DNA of 64,000 bases from Trebonia sp964581815. Lineage in GTDB: Bacteria > Actinomycetota > Actinomycetes > Streptosporangiales > Streptosporangiaceae. The number at the start of each line of letters is the position of its first letter. The first letter of the stretch is position 1. The translations under genes and the position numbers were made by a program. The notes beneath the pieces were generated by a model, which made no database searches, was not told the origin of the DNA, and saw only the letters and a program-made list of their open reading frames with translations. Below, piece after piece: positions 41,803 to 50,022 of this stretch. The stretch spans positions 1 to 64,000 of the forward strand of contig CAZORE010000029.1 in NCBI GenBank assembly GCA_964581815.1, given 5' to 3'.

Positions 41803-43473
41803 TCAGCCGGGCTGGCGCTTGCCGCCGATCAGCGGGAGCAGCGGGCGGACCGTGCGGCGGGCGAGGCAGCCCTGCCAGACCCCGAGGCTGTAGGCGGCGT
41901 CGTCGAGCAGCCGGGCGGCGACGTAGCGCGCCGGGTCGAGCGGTGGCCTCCGGTCGGCCCAGTCGAGCAGCGGCGGGAGCAGGATCAGCGCCGCGACCGG
42001 GGCACGCAACTGCCTGACGGCAAGCGCGGCTGGGATCGCCGCCGGCCACCAGGTCCGCGACAGGGCGCTGCCGAGCGGCCGGGCGGCGGCGATCGTCCCG
42101 CCGCCGGCCAGCCGGGCCGCCAGCCGCCACGCGGCGGCTTCGGCCGGCAGGCCCGGGCCGCGGCGCTCAGCCGGCAGGCCCAGGCCACGGCACTTCTTGC
42201 TGTTATCCGCTAGTGGTTGATCTTTCGGATTATCGTGTGCATTTGATGGCCGGAATCCGCTATTAACTGCACACGATGATGCCGAGACAGCCGCCGCGGG
42301 GACGGGCCAGCGCTCGCCGGTGACGCGGGACAGGCGGCGGGCGAGCAGGGCGGTCGCGGCGGCGGTGAGCGCGGCGGCCGCGGCCGGGCGCCGGGCGAGC
42401 GCGGCGGTCCACGCGCCGGCCGTCCACCAAGACGCGTACAGGGGGCGGACCACGCCCGGATGCAACTGCTCGAGCGCGGCGGCGGACGTGCCGTAGTCGG
42501 CGCGGCGGGCGAACCAGGCGCGGAAGGTGACCCGGTGGTCGTGGCCCATGACCGCGCCCGGCTCGTAGCGGACCCGCCAGCCGGCCGCGGCCATCCGCCA
42601 GACGAAGTCGACGTCCTCGCCGACGTGCATGCCGGGCCTGAACCCGTCGCCCGCGGCGGCCCTGCGCACCACGAGGGCGGCCCCGGGCACGTAGGGGACG
42701 CGGGCGCCGGGGCGGACGACCGACGGCCGGGCACCCATGTCCAGGGTGGAGCTCGCGCCCTCGTACCTGGCCAGCCAGCCGCTGCCCGCCTGGTGCGGCA
42801 CGATGCGGGGCGCCACCGCGCCGACGGCCGGATCGGCGAAGTGCGGCAGCAGGCCGTCCAGCCAGCCGGGCGCGGGCACGCAGTCGGAGTCGAGGAACGC
42901 GACGAGTTCCGTGCCCGCCGCCGCGAGGCCGGTGTTGCGCGCGGCGCCGGGTCCGCCGTTGACCCGGCGGTGGATGACGTCCGCGCCGTGAGACGCCGTG
43001 ATGCGCTTGATCGCGGCCGGGTCAGCGGACGCGTCGTCGACCACGATCACCCGCGGCAGGTCGTGCGGGCCGGCGTCGCGCAGGCCAGCGTCGCGCAGCG
43101 CGGCCAGGCAGCGGTCGAGTTCCGTGTGCCGGTCGCGGACTGGGATCACCACGGTGACGTCAGCGGCCGTCGCGGACGCGGCCACGCCGGCAACGTTCGG
43201 ATGCGCGATGCCCGCGTCGAGCAGGCGGCGGGCCAGCGAGCGGGAGCCCACCCGGTCCGGCACCGGCGCCCCGGCGAACCAGGACGCCACCTGCCGGGAG
43301 CCGGCCGCCGTCAGCCGCAGCACCCGGACCGGCGACCCGCCGACGAGCACGGTCCCGCCCGCGACCAGCCGCGCGCCGGGATCGGCCACCAGGCGCAGGC
43401 CCGCCGGGGCGAGGTCCTGGTCCCCCGGCTGGTCGGGCCGCACGGCCGGCCGCTTCGCCGGGATCGCGCTCAA
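41803..43473 (-). CDS. mftF: Mycofactocin glycosyltransferase MftF, with an in-frame insertion
   Basis: The 556-residue product (TTG start) has a small N-terminal domain and a GT2 domain: VTVVIPVRDRHTELDRCL near residue 106, VIVVDDASAD near 142, LDSDCVPAPG (DxD, residues 195-197) and GEDVDF (285-290). The C-terminal helical part typical of MftF follows. Residues ~397-435 (CAVNSGFRPSNAHDNPKDQP and on) are foreign: AT-rich, palindromic DNA translated in frame. MftF adds glucose units to mycofactocin; whether it survives the insertion is uncertain. 16 bases downstream of mftC. Confidence 0.88.
   Translation of the reverse strand: MSAIPAKRPAVRPDQPGDQDLAPAGLRLVADPGARLVAGGTVLVGGSPVRVLRLTAAGSRQVASWFAGAPVPDRVGSRSLARRLLDAGIAHPNVAGVAASATAADVTVVIPVRDRHTELDRCLAALRDAGLRDAGPHDLPRVIVVDDASADPAAIKRITASHGADVIHRRVNGGPGAARNTGLAAAGTELVAFLDSDCVPAPGWLDGLLPHFADPAVGAVAPRIVPHQAGSGWLARYEGASSTLDMGARPSVVRPGARVPYVPGAALVVRRAAAGDGFRPGMHVGEDVDFVWRMAAAGWRVRYEPGAVMGHDHRVTFRAWFARRADYGTSAAALEQLHPGVVRPLYASWWTAGAWTAALARRPAAAAALTAAATALLARRLSRVTGERWPVPAAAVSASSCAVNSGFRPSNAHDNPKDQPLADNSKKCRGLGLPAERRGPGLPAEAAAWRLAARLAGGGTIAAARPLGSALSRTWWPAAIPAALAVRQLRAPVAALILLPPLLDWADRRPPLDPARYVAARLLDDAAYSLGVWQGCLARRTVRPLLPLIGGKRQPG
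42143..42277. repeat. Palindromic element inserted in mftF
   Basis: Two imperfect 22-bp direct copies (42143-42164 and 42170-42191, 20 of 22 identical) are followed by the 15-bp box CTTCTTGCTGTTATC (42193-42207), 24 bases, then a 10-bp perfect inverted repeat ATCGTGTGCA/TGCACACGAT (42232-42241 and 42268-42277). CGGATT/AATCCG is a second pair nearby. The AT content stands out against mftF. Confidence 0.75.
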
Positions 43474-43489
43474 CGCCGCAGGTCGCCGG

Positions 43490-44770
43490 CTAGCAGCAGC
43501 CTGACGAGGAGTCAGGCCCGGCGGAGAAGCCCGCCAGTGGGCTCTCGTCGCAGTCGTGCGACGGCGGGCGCCGCGGCGCGATCGTCACCGGAACGGCACC
43601 GCCAGCGCGAGCGCGCGGCCGCGAGGGTGCGGTGCGGTGCGAGTGGTCGACCGACGGGCGCGGGGCAGCAACCGGTGAGGAAGACACCGCAGCAAGCGCG
43701 GTCTCGCCGTAGCCCTGGACGCATTCGGGGTCCGGGCCGTCGAGCGGCAGGCCGGTGAAGAACTTCGCCGCCATGCAGCCGCCGCGGCAGGAGTCGTAGA
43801 AACCGCACGACTTGCACGCGCCGCCCGTGTCCGGCTTGCGCAGGTCAGCGAACAGCGACGACGTCTTCCACACGCCCTCGAACCCGCCGGCGTCCCGCAC
43901 GTTCCCCGCGAGGAAGTTCTCGTGGATGGCGAACGGGCACGCGTACACGTCGCCCACCGGGTCGATCAGGCAGACCACGCGGCCGGCGCCGCACAGGTTC
44001 AGCCCGGGCAGGGCACCGCCGAACGCCGACAGGTGGAAGAAGGAGTCGCCGGTCAGCACCTGCTCGCCGTGCGCCACCAGCCAGTCGTACAGTTCCTTCT
44101 GCTGCGCGGGCAGCGGGTGCAACTCGTCCCACACGTCGGCGCCGCGCCCGGATGGCCGCAGCCGGGTCAGCCGCAGCTGCGCGCCGAACTCATCGGCGAG
44201 TGCCTTGAACGCGTCGATCTGCGGGATGTTCTGCCGCGTCATCACCACCGACAGCTTGAAGCCGGTGAACCCCGCGTCGCGCAGGTTGCCCATCGCGCGC
44301 ATGGCGGTGTCGAACGACCCGGGCCCACGGACCGCGTCGTTCACCTCGCGGGTCGCGCCGTCGAGTGAGATCTGCACGTCCACGTAGTCGGAGGCGGCCA
44401 GCCGCGCCGCCGCCGCGGCGTCCAGCTTCACGCCGTTAGTGGAGAACTTCACCCCCACGTGGTGCGCGGTCGCGTAATCGACGAGCTCCCAGAAGTCGGG
44501 ACGGACCGTGGGCTCGCCGCCGCCGATGTTGACGTAGAACACCTGCATGCGCTCGAGGGTGTCGATGACCGCCTTGCACTCGGCGGTGCTCAGCTCGCGC
44601 GGGTCACGGCGCCCGGACGACGACAGGCAGTGCACGCAAGACAGGTTGCAGGCGTAAGTGAGCTCCCAGGTCAGGCAGATCGGCGCGTCGAGGCCGAGCT
44701 GGAACAGGTCGGTGAGCTTACCTGGAGAGGTCGCACCGCCGGATGCGGCCAGGTCAGGTGCGAGAGTCAT
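43490..44770 (-). CDS. mftC: Mycofactocin radical SAM maturase MftC
   Basis: The 426-residue protein has the SAM-cluster motif CNLSCVHC (C41, C45, C48) and a SPASM region with LCGAGRVVCLIDPVGDVYAC and CKSCGFYDSCRGGC for auxiliary clusters. MftC decarboxylates and then cyclises the C-terminal Val-Tyr of MftA. A 50-residue Arg/Pro/Ser-rich tail ending SSSGCC follows the usual end. It overlaps mftB by 17 bases. Confidence 0.93.
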   Translation of the reverse strand: MTLAPDLAASGGATSPGKLTDLFQLGLDAPICLTWELTYACNLSCVHCLSSSGRRDPRELSTAECKAVIDTLERMQVFYVNIGGGEPTVRPDFWELVDYATAHHVGVKFSTNGVKLDAAAAARLAASDYVDVQISLDGATREVNDAVRGPGSFDTAMRAMGNLRDAGFTGFKLSVVMTRQNIPQIDAFKALADEFGAQLRLTRLRPSGRGADVWDELHPLPAQQKELYDWLVAHGEQVLTGDSFFHLSAFGGALPGLNLCGAGRVVCLIDPVGDVYACPFAIHENFLAGNVRDAGGFEGVWKTSSLFADLRKPDTGGACKSCGFYDSCRGGCMAAKFFTGLPLDGPDPECVQGYGETALAAVSSSPVAAPRPSVDHSHRTAPSRPRARAGGAVPVTIAPRRPPSHDCDESPLAGFSAGPDSSSGCC

Positions 44771-45065
44771 GCGCGCTCCGTTCGGTGATCATCCTTGAGT
44801 CAGCGAGGGCGCCGAGCGCGCGGGCGTACGCGGGAAGCTCCGCCTCCGTCACGCCGCAGGCCTCGCACGCCGACCGGGCGCTGGGGTGGTCGGCCAGCGA
44901 CCTGACCACCGCGAGCACGGTCTGGTTCTTGAGGAACGACAGCCGCCTGGTGCCGAAGTGGTACAGCAGCGCCCCGAACGGCTCGGGCCGCATCGACACC
45001 CGCGGGTCGACCTGCCAGGCGCGGTCGAGATCGAAGGAAGCTGGTCCGGCCGCGGTCGCGCTCAA
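44754..45065 (-). CDS. mftB: Mycofactocin precursor-binding chaperone MftB
   Basis: I place the start at TTG 45065, giving 103 residues, the usual MftB size; the longer frame to 45284 runs through mftA and the operators. The body (FDLDRAWQVDPRVSMRPEPF, then GALLYHFGTRRLSFLKN) is the PqqD-like RiPP-recognition fold that presents MftA to MftC. Ten bases after the mftA stop. Confidence 0.9.
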   Translation of the reverse strand: MSATAAGPASFDLDRAWQVDPRVSMRPEPFGALLYHFGTRRLSFLKNQTVLAVVRSLADHPSARSACEACGVTEAELPAYARALGALADSRMITERSAHDSRT

Positions 45066-45075
45066 CAGCTCGGGC

Positions 45076-45183
45076 CTAGTAGACGCCGCACATGCCGTCG
45101 ATCGAGACCTCCTCGACGAGGAGCTCGTCGCTGGCCAGGGCTTCGGTCTCCGTCTCGTGCCCAGTGCTGGAGACTTCAGGCAT
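45076..45183 (-). CDS. mftA: Mycofactocin precursor peptide MftA
   Basis: A 35-residue peptide, MPEVSSTGHE... ending in VSIDGMCGVY, read from ATG 45183 behind GGAGGATCC. The C-terminal IDGMCGVY is the invariant MftA core: its Val-Tyr become the mycofactocin redox centre. The acidic middle acts as leader for MftB. First gene of mftABCF. Too short for routine ORF calling. Confidence 0.95.
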   Translation of the reverse strand: MPEVSSTGHETETEALASDELLVEEVSIDGMCGVY

Positions 45184-45202
45184 TGGATCCTCCGCGCATG
45201 AG

Positions 45203-45217
45203 TGGCACCAGGTGCCA
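45203..45217. promoter_or_regulatory. Candidate MftR operator 1
   Basis: TGGCACCAGGTGCCA is a 7-1-7 perfect palindrome, 20 bases upstream of the mftA start. A near-identical copy lies 38 bases away (45241-45255), also in the mftA-mftR intergenic region. Confidence 0.75.
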
Positions 45218-45240
45218 GGAACTGTTGAGTGGAGCCTAAA

Positions 45241-45255
45241 CGGCACCACGTGCCA
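45241..45255. promoter_or_regulatory. Candidate MftR operator 2
   Basis: CGGCACCACGTGCCA matches operator 1 at 13 of 15 positions and is symmetrical over GGCAC...GTGCC. The centre-to-centre distance is 38 bp. Both sites lie in the divergent mftA/mftR promoter region, as expected for an autoregulating TetR-type repressor. Confidence 0.72.
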
Positions 45256-45331
45256 AAATCAAGGACCTCACGCATTGTCACCACTTGTCATACCCGCGCT
45301 GACATAGACTTAAGTTTCCCCGAGGATGGTG

Positions 45332-45988
45332 ATGTCAGTGCCGACAACGGCGTCGCGGCCCGGGTCGGCGGTCCGCAGCCTCGCCGGCCACGGCGCAGGC
45401 AGCGGGCATCCCGGCCGGCGACGGATAACCTCGCGCGAGGAGCTCGAGCAGACGGCGTTCGCCCTGTTCGCCGCGCAGGGGTTCGAGGCGACCACCGTGG
45501 ACGAGATCGCGGCGGCGGCGGGCATCGGGCGGCGTACGTTCTTCCGTTACTTCCCGTCCAAGAACGACATCCCGTGGGGCGCGTTCGAGGACGAGCTCGA
45601 CCGGATGCGGGTCCGGCTCAAGGCGTGCCCGCCTGAGGTACCGCTGATGGACGTGATCAGGATCGCGCTCATCGACTTCAACCGGGTCGCGCCCGCGCAG
45701 GTGCCGCTGCACCGGCGCCGCATGGAGCTGATCCTGCGGGTGCCGGCGCTGTTCGCGCACTCCACGCTGCGGTTCACCGCCTGGCGGGAGGTGGTCGCCG
45801 AGTTCGTCGCCGACCGCACCGGGCGACGCCCGGAGGAACTGGCGCCGCAGGCGATCGCGCACGCGGTGCTCGGCGTCTCCGTCGCCGCCTACGAGCACTG
45901 GCTCGACCACCCGGCCGCCGACCTCGGCGTATTGCTCAACGACGCGATGCTCCAGCTCAGCCGCGCGTTCCAGGCGGACGTGGGCTAG
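45332..45988 (+). CDS. mftR: TetR-family regulator MftR
   Basis: The ATG at 45332 has CGAGG six bases upstream; ATG 45326 abuts it. The 218-residue protein has a TetR HTH (FEATTVDEIAAAAGIGRRTF, then FRYFPSKND) at about residues 47-75 and a helical ligand domain. Divergent position beside mftA and sequence (GRRTFFRYFPSKNDIPWG) fit MftR, a repressor of mft genes reported to sense acyl-CoAs. Confidence 0.9.
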   Translation: MSVPTTASRPGSAVRSLAGHGAGSGHPGRRRITSREELEQTAFALFAAQGFEATTVDEIAAAAGIGRRTFFRYFPSKNDIPWGAFEDELDRMRVRLKACPPEVPLMDVIRIALIDFNRVAPAQVPLHRRRMELILRVPALFAHSTLRFTAWREVVAEFVADRTGRRPEELAPQAIAHAVLGVSVAAYEHWLDHPAADLGVLLNDAMLQLSRAFQADVG

Positions 45989-46167
45989 GCACGGCGCGCC
46001 GCCGTCCGCCCGCCGACCACCATCGTCACCCAGAACGGGGGCAGCTGATCCCGTTCCGTGCCTTCTGGTTTGTCCCGGCTTGGTGGCGATCGAACCGGGC
46101 GACGCCCCGGCCCGTTGCTCTCAGTGAGTTGTTAATGACAAGAAGAGAGCGACGAGGTGCCGGCCCG

Positions 46168-46734
46168 ATGAGCGCGACGCACGACGATGACGGTGACCGC
46201 GCTGCGTACGCGGAAGACGGAGGCCTCACCGCGTGCGCGCGACACGCCCGCCCCCCGCGGGACTCCGGCGGCGCGGGGAGCGCAGACGCGGCCCGCGCCC
46301 GGCTCGCGGGCCTGCAGCATGGTGCCGCCGAGGCTTATGCGGCGATCGCGGCGGCCGACGAGGCGCTGCGCGCCGCCGCCAGGCACCGAGTGACCAGCGA
46401 GCGGGCGCTGCGGCTCGCCGCCGGGCGTCACGCCGCTGCCGCGCGGGCCGTGGCCGCGCACACGCGGGCCAGGCCGGGCCCGTTCGCCCAGTTGGCCACC
46501 TGGTTCCGCGCAGGAAGGGAGTGGCGGCGGCGGCAGCCCGCGCTCGATGCGGCACTGGCCGGCGCGGAGCGGCAGCTGACCGTGGCCCGGCAGGCGCTGT
46601 CCGCGGCCAAGGACGACTTCACTGCCCGGGTCGCCAGCCGGGCGGCGGCCGCCGCGACGCTGCGCGGTTTGACCGCGGAGTGCGAAGCCGTGCGGGCCCA
46701 GATCGCCGCGCTCGACGGCGTGCGGGAACGGTGA
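46168..46734 (+). CDS. Ala-rich coiled-coil protein, unknown
   Basis: The 188-residue product starts at an ATG with GAGGTG nine bases upstream (alternatives 46129 and 46135). Two long Ala/Arg/Glu-rich helices are likely (AGLQHGAAEAYAAIAAADEA and QLTVARQALSAAKDDFTARV) around a tryptophan-containing hinge (ATWFRAGREW). No signal or membrane segment. Other frames here have poorer codon usage. Not recognised. Confidence 0.6.
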   Translation: MSATHDDDGDRAAYAEDGGLTACARHARPPRDSGGAGSADAARARLAGLQHGAAEAYAAIAAADEALRAAARHRVTSERALRLAAGRHAAAARAVAAHTRARPGPFAQLATWFRAGREWRRRQPALDAALAGAERQLTVARQALSAAKDDFTARVASRAAAAATLRGLTAECEAVRAQIAALDGVRER

Positions 46735-46849
46735 TGACCGCTCCCGATGGGCGTTCCGGTGAGCGGGACGGTTTGCTGCACGGGGAGAATCGCCGGCCTA
46801 ATGTGACCTTCATTACAGTAGACGCGAGTCGCTGAACTGGGGGACGCCA

Positions 46850-47101
46850 ATGCCTGCCCGCACATGCGACAGCCAGGACGGCCAGCCGGTCATCTGCTAC
46901 CGCCGGGCCGATTACGTGCTTCGGCTCGTCTTCCATGGCCTGCGCGTCTTTGCCACCGGCGCGCTGTTTTACCCGTTGTGCGGCAGCGGCATGGTGCCGC
47001 CGATCACCTGGCACCGGCCCGTGTGGTGGGTGAGCGAGGCGCGCCGCGGACTGGAGCTCCTTGACTCCGCGCGCCGGCCGGGCTCCGGTTTTCCCGAGTG
47101 A
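46850..47101 (+). CDS. Small 83-residue protein, unknown
   Basis: The ATG follows CTGGGGGACG. The product has a hydrophobic middle (YVLRLVFHGLRVFATGALFY) and a Trp-rich stretch (TWHRPVWWVSEARRG). Third-position G/C is high, which supports coding. Function unknown. Confidence 0.55.
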   Translation: MPARTCDSQDGQPVICYRRADYVLRLVFHGLRVFATGALFYPLCGSGMVPPITWHRPVWWVSEARRGLELLDSARRPGSGFPE

Positions 47102-47139
47102 GCACGCCGGCCGGCTAGGGCTGGTGCGAGAATGACCGT

Positions 47140-47796
47140 GTGCTTGACCACGTGGGCTTCCAGTGTGCGGACCTGGCCGCGAGCGCGGCCTTCTACGACG
47201 TGACGCTCGAGCCGCTCGGCGGGCAGCGCATCATGGACTTCGGCGTCGCGATCGGCTACGGGGTGCCGGACCGGCCGGACTTCTGGATCAGCGCGCAGGA
47301 GACGGGTGACGGCTTCCGTGAGTCGCACATCTCGTTCACCGCGCCGACCCGGGCGGCCGTGCGGGCCTTCTTCGACGCGGCGGTGGCGGCCGGCGCCGCG
47401 GTGCTGCACGAGCCCCGGCTCTGGCCGGAGTATCACGAGACGTACTACGGCGCGTTCGTCCGCGACCCGGACGGCAACAACGTCGAGGCGGTCTGCCACC
47501 TGCCCGAGTTACCAGTCCGCTCGACGGCGGGCGTGCGCTGGCCGAGCAGTGGGGTCACGCGAGCACCTGGACGGTGGACAGGGTTGGGTCAGCCGCGTAC
47601 GCGACGCGGCCGCCGTCGGCGAGCGTGGCCTGGAGCGCATGAAGCGCGGCGGCGGAGATCACCTCTCCGGGCGCGAGGACGGGGACGCCCGGCGGGTACG
47701 GCGCGATCAGCTCAGCGCTCACCCGGCCGATGGCGGCGGCCGCGGTCACGGTCTCGTGGCGGGCGAAGAACGCGCTGCGAGGGTCGGTCGCGGTGA
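47140..47796 (+). CDS. VOC-family (glyoxalase-like) protein with antisense tail
   Basis: Residues 1-124 form a vicinal-oxygen-chelate domain (LDHVGFQCADLAASAAFYDV, then FVRDPDGNNVEAV), the usual full length. The frame then stays open for about 95 Arg-rich residues that lie antisense to the decarboxylase gene; a stop codon was probably lost. GTG start. Metal ligands of the VOC fold (His4, Glu near the end) look present. Confidence 0.75.
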   Translation: MLDHVGFQCADLAASAAFYDVTLEPLGGQRIMDFGVAIGYGVPDRPDFWISAQETGDGFRESHISFTAPTRAAVRAFFDAAVAAGAAVLHEPRLWPEYHETYYGAFVRDPDGNNVEAVCHLPELPVRSTAGVRWPSSGVTRAPGRWTGLGQPRTRRGRRRRAWPGAHEARRRRSPLRARGRGRPAGTARSAQRSPGRWRRPRSRSRGGRRTRCEGRSR

Positions 47797-49042
47797 CCGG
47801 CTCGACGGTCCACGCGGCGGCCGTAACGGTCTCGCGCGGTGCGCCCCGGTGCTTGGCGATCGCCGCCACCAGGGTGTCGACCAGGCGGGCCACGGAGGAC
47901 TCATCGTCGGAGACCGTCACCATGGGGACCAGGACGTCACGGTCGGCCATTTCCAGTGGCATGCCCGCGGCGAGCAGCTCCGCCTCGACGGCATGCCCGT
48001 GCGCGCCCGTGCCGGCGAGCAGCACCACCAGCTTGGCCGGGTCGACGTGCAGCGGCCCGTCCGGGTGCCCGTCCGGGCGGCCGTCCATGACGGCGAGCCC
48101 GGGGACGGCGGCGAGCCGCTCGCGGGCGGTGCGCACCAGGTCGACGAGCCGGCCAACCAGGCTGGCCCCGTGGTGCTGCAGCAGCGCCCGGGCGGCGTCC
48201 GTGCTGGCGAGGATCGCCCCGGCCGGGCTGGTGGTGTGGGTGGCGTCGAAGCCGCGCTCGAGCCGGCCGGGGTCGAGCAGGCCGCCGGACCGCCGCGTGC
48301 GGGCCAGCAGCAGCGCGCCCTGACTCCACGCGGGCAGCGTCTTGTGCGCGCTGGTGATGAGGGCGTCCGCCCCGAGAGCGAGCGCGTGCGGCGGCACCGC
48401 CGGGGAGAAACCGAAATGGGCCGCCCAGGCGGCGTCCACGACGAGAGGCACGCCGGCCGCGTGCGCGGCCGCCGCCTGGGCCGCGACGTCGGAGCGGGTG
48501 CCGGTGTACGACGGGTCGCCGAGCACCACGCCGCACGCGCCGGGGTGCGCGGCGAGCGCGGCCTCGACGGCGGCCACGGGCACGGCACCGGGCAACCCGG
48601 TGACGGCGTCGATCTCCGGCCGGACCCACACGGGCCGCAGTCCGGCCATGACGAGGCCGAGCAGCAGCGAGCGATGGAGGGTCCGGGTGATGACGACGTC
48701 CTGCCCCGGCCTGCCGAGGGCGAGCACGGCCGCCTGATTGGCGTGCGTCGCGCCGGCGACCGACAGCCGGCACCAGTCCACGCCCCAGGCGGCCGCCGCC
48801 CGCTGCTCGGCCCGCGCTAGCAGCTCGCCATCCTGCTTCATCGTGTCAAGGCCCGCGTAAAGCGGCACGTCACCGCGCACCACGTCGCCCACCAGGTGGG
48901 TGCGCTGCTTGTGGCCGGGGATCGTGAACGGCGTCATGGTGCCCGCACCGACAGCGGCCCCGAACCGCAGCCAGCGGTCAAGCAGAGGCGCGTCATCCGC
49001 CAGGCCAAGCGGGTCCCGGGGATCGTAAGCGTCGCGCGTCAC
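47555..49042 (-). CDS. PLP-dependent Orn/Lys/Arg decarboxylase-like protein
   Basis: The 495-residue product starts at GTG 49042 and covers the decarboxylase major domain. PLP lysine is in LITSAHKTLPAWSQGALL. Other pieces are TMTPFTIPGHKQRTH at the start and VVLGDPSYTGTRSDV. The N-terminal response-regulator-like wing of the large enzymes is absent; this short form includes proteins of unclear substrate. 7 bases separate its start from the SDR stop. Confidence 0.85.
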   Translation of the reverse strand: MTRDAYDPRDPLGLADDAPLLDRWLRFGAAVGAGTMTPFTIPGHKQRTHLVGDVVRGDVPLYAGLDTMKQDGELLARAEQRAAAAWGVDWCRLSVAGATHANQAAVLALGRPGQDVVITRTLHRSLLLGLVMAGLRPVWVRPEIDAVTGLPGAVPVAAVEAALAAHPGACGVVLGDPSYTGTRSDVAAQAAAAHAAGVPLVVDAAWAAHFGFSPAVPPHALALGADALITSAHKTLPAWSQGALLLARTRRSGGLLDPGRLERGFDATHTTSPAGAILASTDAARALLQHHGASLVGRLVDLVRTARERLAAVPGLAVMDGRPDGHPDGPLHVDPAKLVVLLAGTGAHGHAVEAELLAAGMPLEMADRDVLVPMVTVSDDESSVARLVDTLVAAIAKHRGAPRETVTAAAWTVEPVTATDPRSAFFARHETVTAAAAIGRVSAELIAPYPPGVPVLAPGEVISAAALHALQATLADGGRVAYAADPTLSTVQVLA

Positions 49043-49049
49043 GAGCGAG

Positions 49050-49820
49050 TCAGTCAGGCAGCACGGTGCCGGTGAGCTTCGCACAGGCGGCGAGCAGGGC
49101 TTCCTGCAGCCCGGTGTCGGCGGCGGCCGGGTTGGCTCGCAGATCACGGCGCCATTTGAAATAGCGGCCGGTGACATCGGCATCCGCATCGTCGCTCGTG
49201 GCCAGCCAGACCTGGGTTTCCGCGCCGACGGGAAGCTCGTCCGTCGCACCCTGGCCGCCCAGCTTGGTCTTGATCCAGCCCGGGTCAACCGCGTTGCTGC
49301 GGAGCCACGGGTAGCGCCGCGCGACGGCGAACGCCAGCAGCACGTCGTAGAGCTTGGAGTCGCAGTAGGCCTGCATGCCGTTCCAGGCCCGGCGCTCCCA
49401 CTGCAGGTCATCGAGGTGCACCTGGCCGGCTGCCTCCAGGCCGGACGTGAGGTACACCAGCCGCGGCGGCAGCGGCATCAGGGCCGTGAGCAGATAGGGC
49501 CCGAGCACGTTGACCGCGAAGATCCGCTCAAAGCCATCGGCCGTTGAATGCCGCGCGGCCGCGCTCCCGACGCCCGCGTTGTGGATCACCGTGTCGTACG
49601 GGCCGAGCGCGCTGGCCGACTCGGCCGCCAGCCGTATGCCGGCGACGACCGACAAGTCGCCGACAGCGACGCCGGCCGCCCCGGGCACCGCCACGGCGGC
49701 GTCTTCCGCACGGCCGTGATCGCGGGCGTGCAGCACCACCCGGTGCCCGCCCTTCACCAGCTGCCGCGCGGTCTCCTGGCCGATCCCGTCCGATGATCCC
49801 GTCACGAAAACGCTCGCCAT
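49050..49820 (-). CDS. Short-chain dehydrogenase/reductase
   Basis: Starts at ATG 49820 directly before the cofactor motif TGSSDGIGQETA. NNAG is replaced by HNAGVG, and the active site is AYCDSK, so Tyr and Lys are kept but one residue (Cys) is unusual at this position. 256 residues. Co-directional with the decarboxylase-like gene, 7 bases apart. Confidence 0.85.
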   Translation of the reverse strand: MASVFVTGSSDGIGQETARQLVKGGHRVVLHARDHGRAEDAAVAVPGAAGVAVGDLSVVAGIRLAAESASALGPYDTVIHNAGVGSAAARHSTADGFERIFAVNVLGPYLLTALMPLPPRLVYLTSGLEAAGQVHLDDLQWERRAWNGMQAYCDSKLYDVLLAFAVARRYPWLRSNAVDPGWIKTKLGGQGATDELPVGAETQVWLATSDDADADVTGRYFKWRRDLRANPAAADTGLQEALLAACAKLTGTVLPD

Positions 49821-49905
49821 GCCCCGTACGCTACCGGCAAGCCCCAGCCCCGGTGCCGCCGGTGCCGCTATCAACCTAATGGGGGCAGTGTCGTGTCTGG
49901 TGGGT

Positions 49906-50012
49906 TCAGGTGGTGTCGTACCTGGTGGGGGCGGTGACGTGGATGCGGCCGCTTGGCAGGGTCCAGCGGGTGACGCCGGGGGCGAGCTGCTCGACGGTCC
50001 AGTCGGCATCGC
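49906..50012 (-). pseudogene. 3' fragment of a DUF222/HNH (13E12-type) endonuclease
   Basis: The minus strand reads DADWTVEQLAPGVTRWTLP, then SGRIHVTAPTRY, a characteristic C-terminus of the 13E12/DUF222 HNH proteins that multiply in actinobacteria. The rest of the gene is absent; the frame continues upstream only into unrelated sequence that is an mrr remnant on the other strand. Confidence 0.65.
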
Positions 50013-50022
50013 GGGGGCCGAT

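Noticed and set aside
46233..46835. Alternative 200-codon frame over the coiled-coil gene
   Set aside because: Arg-rich with poor third-position bias; the 46168 frame has the expected bias and a ribosome site.
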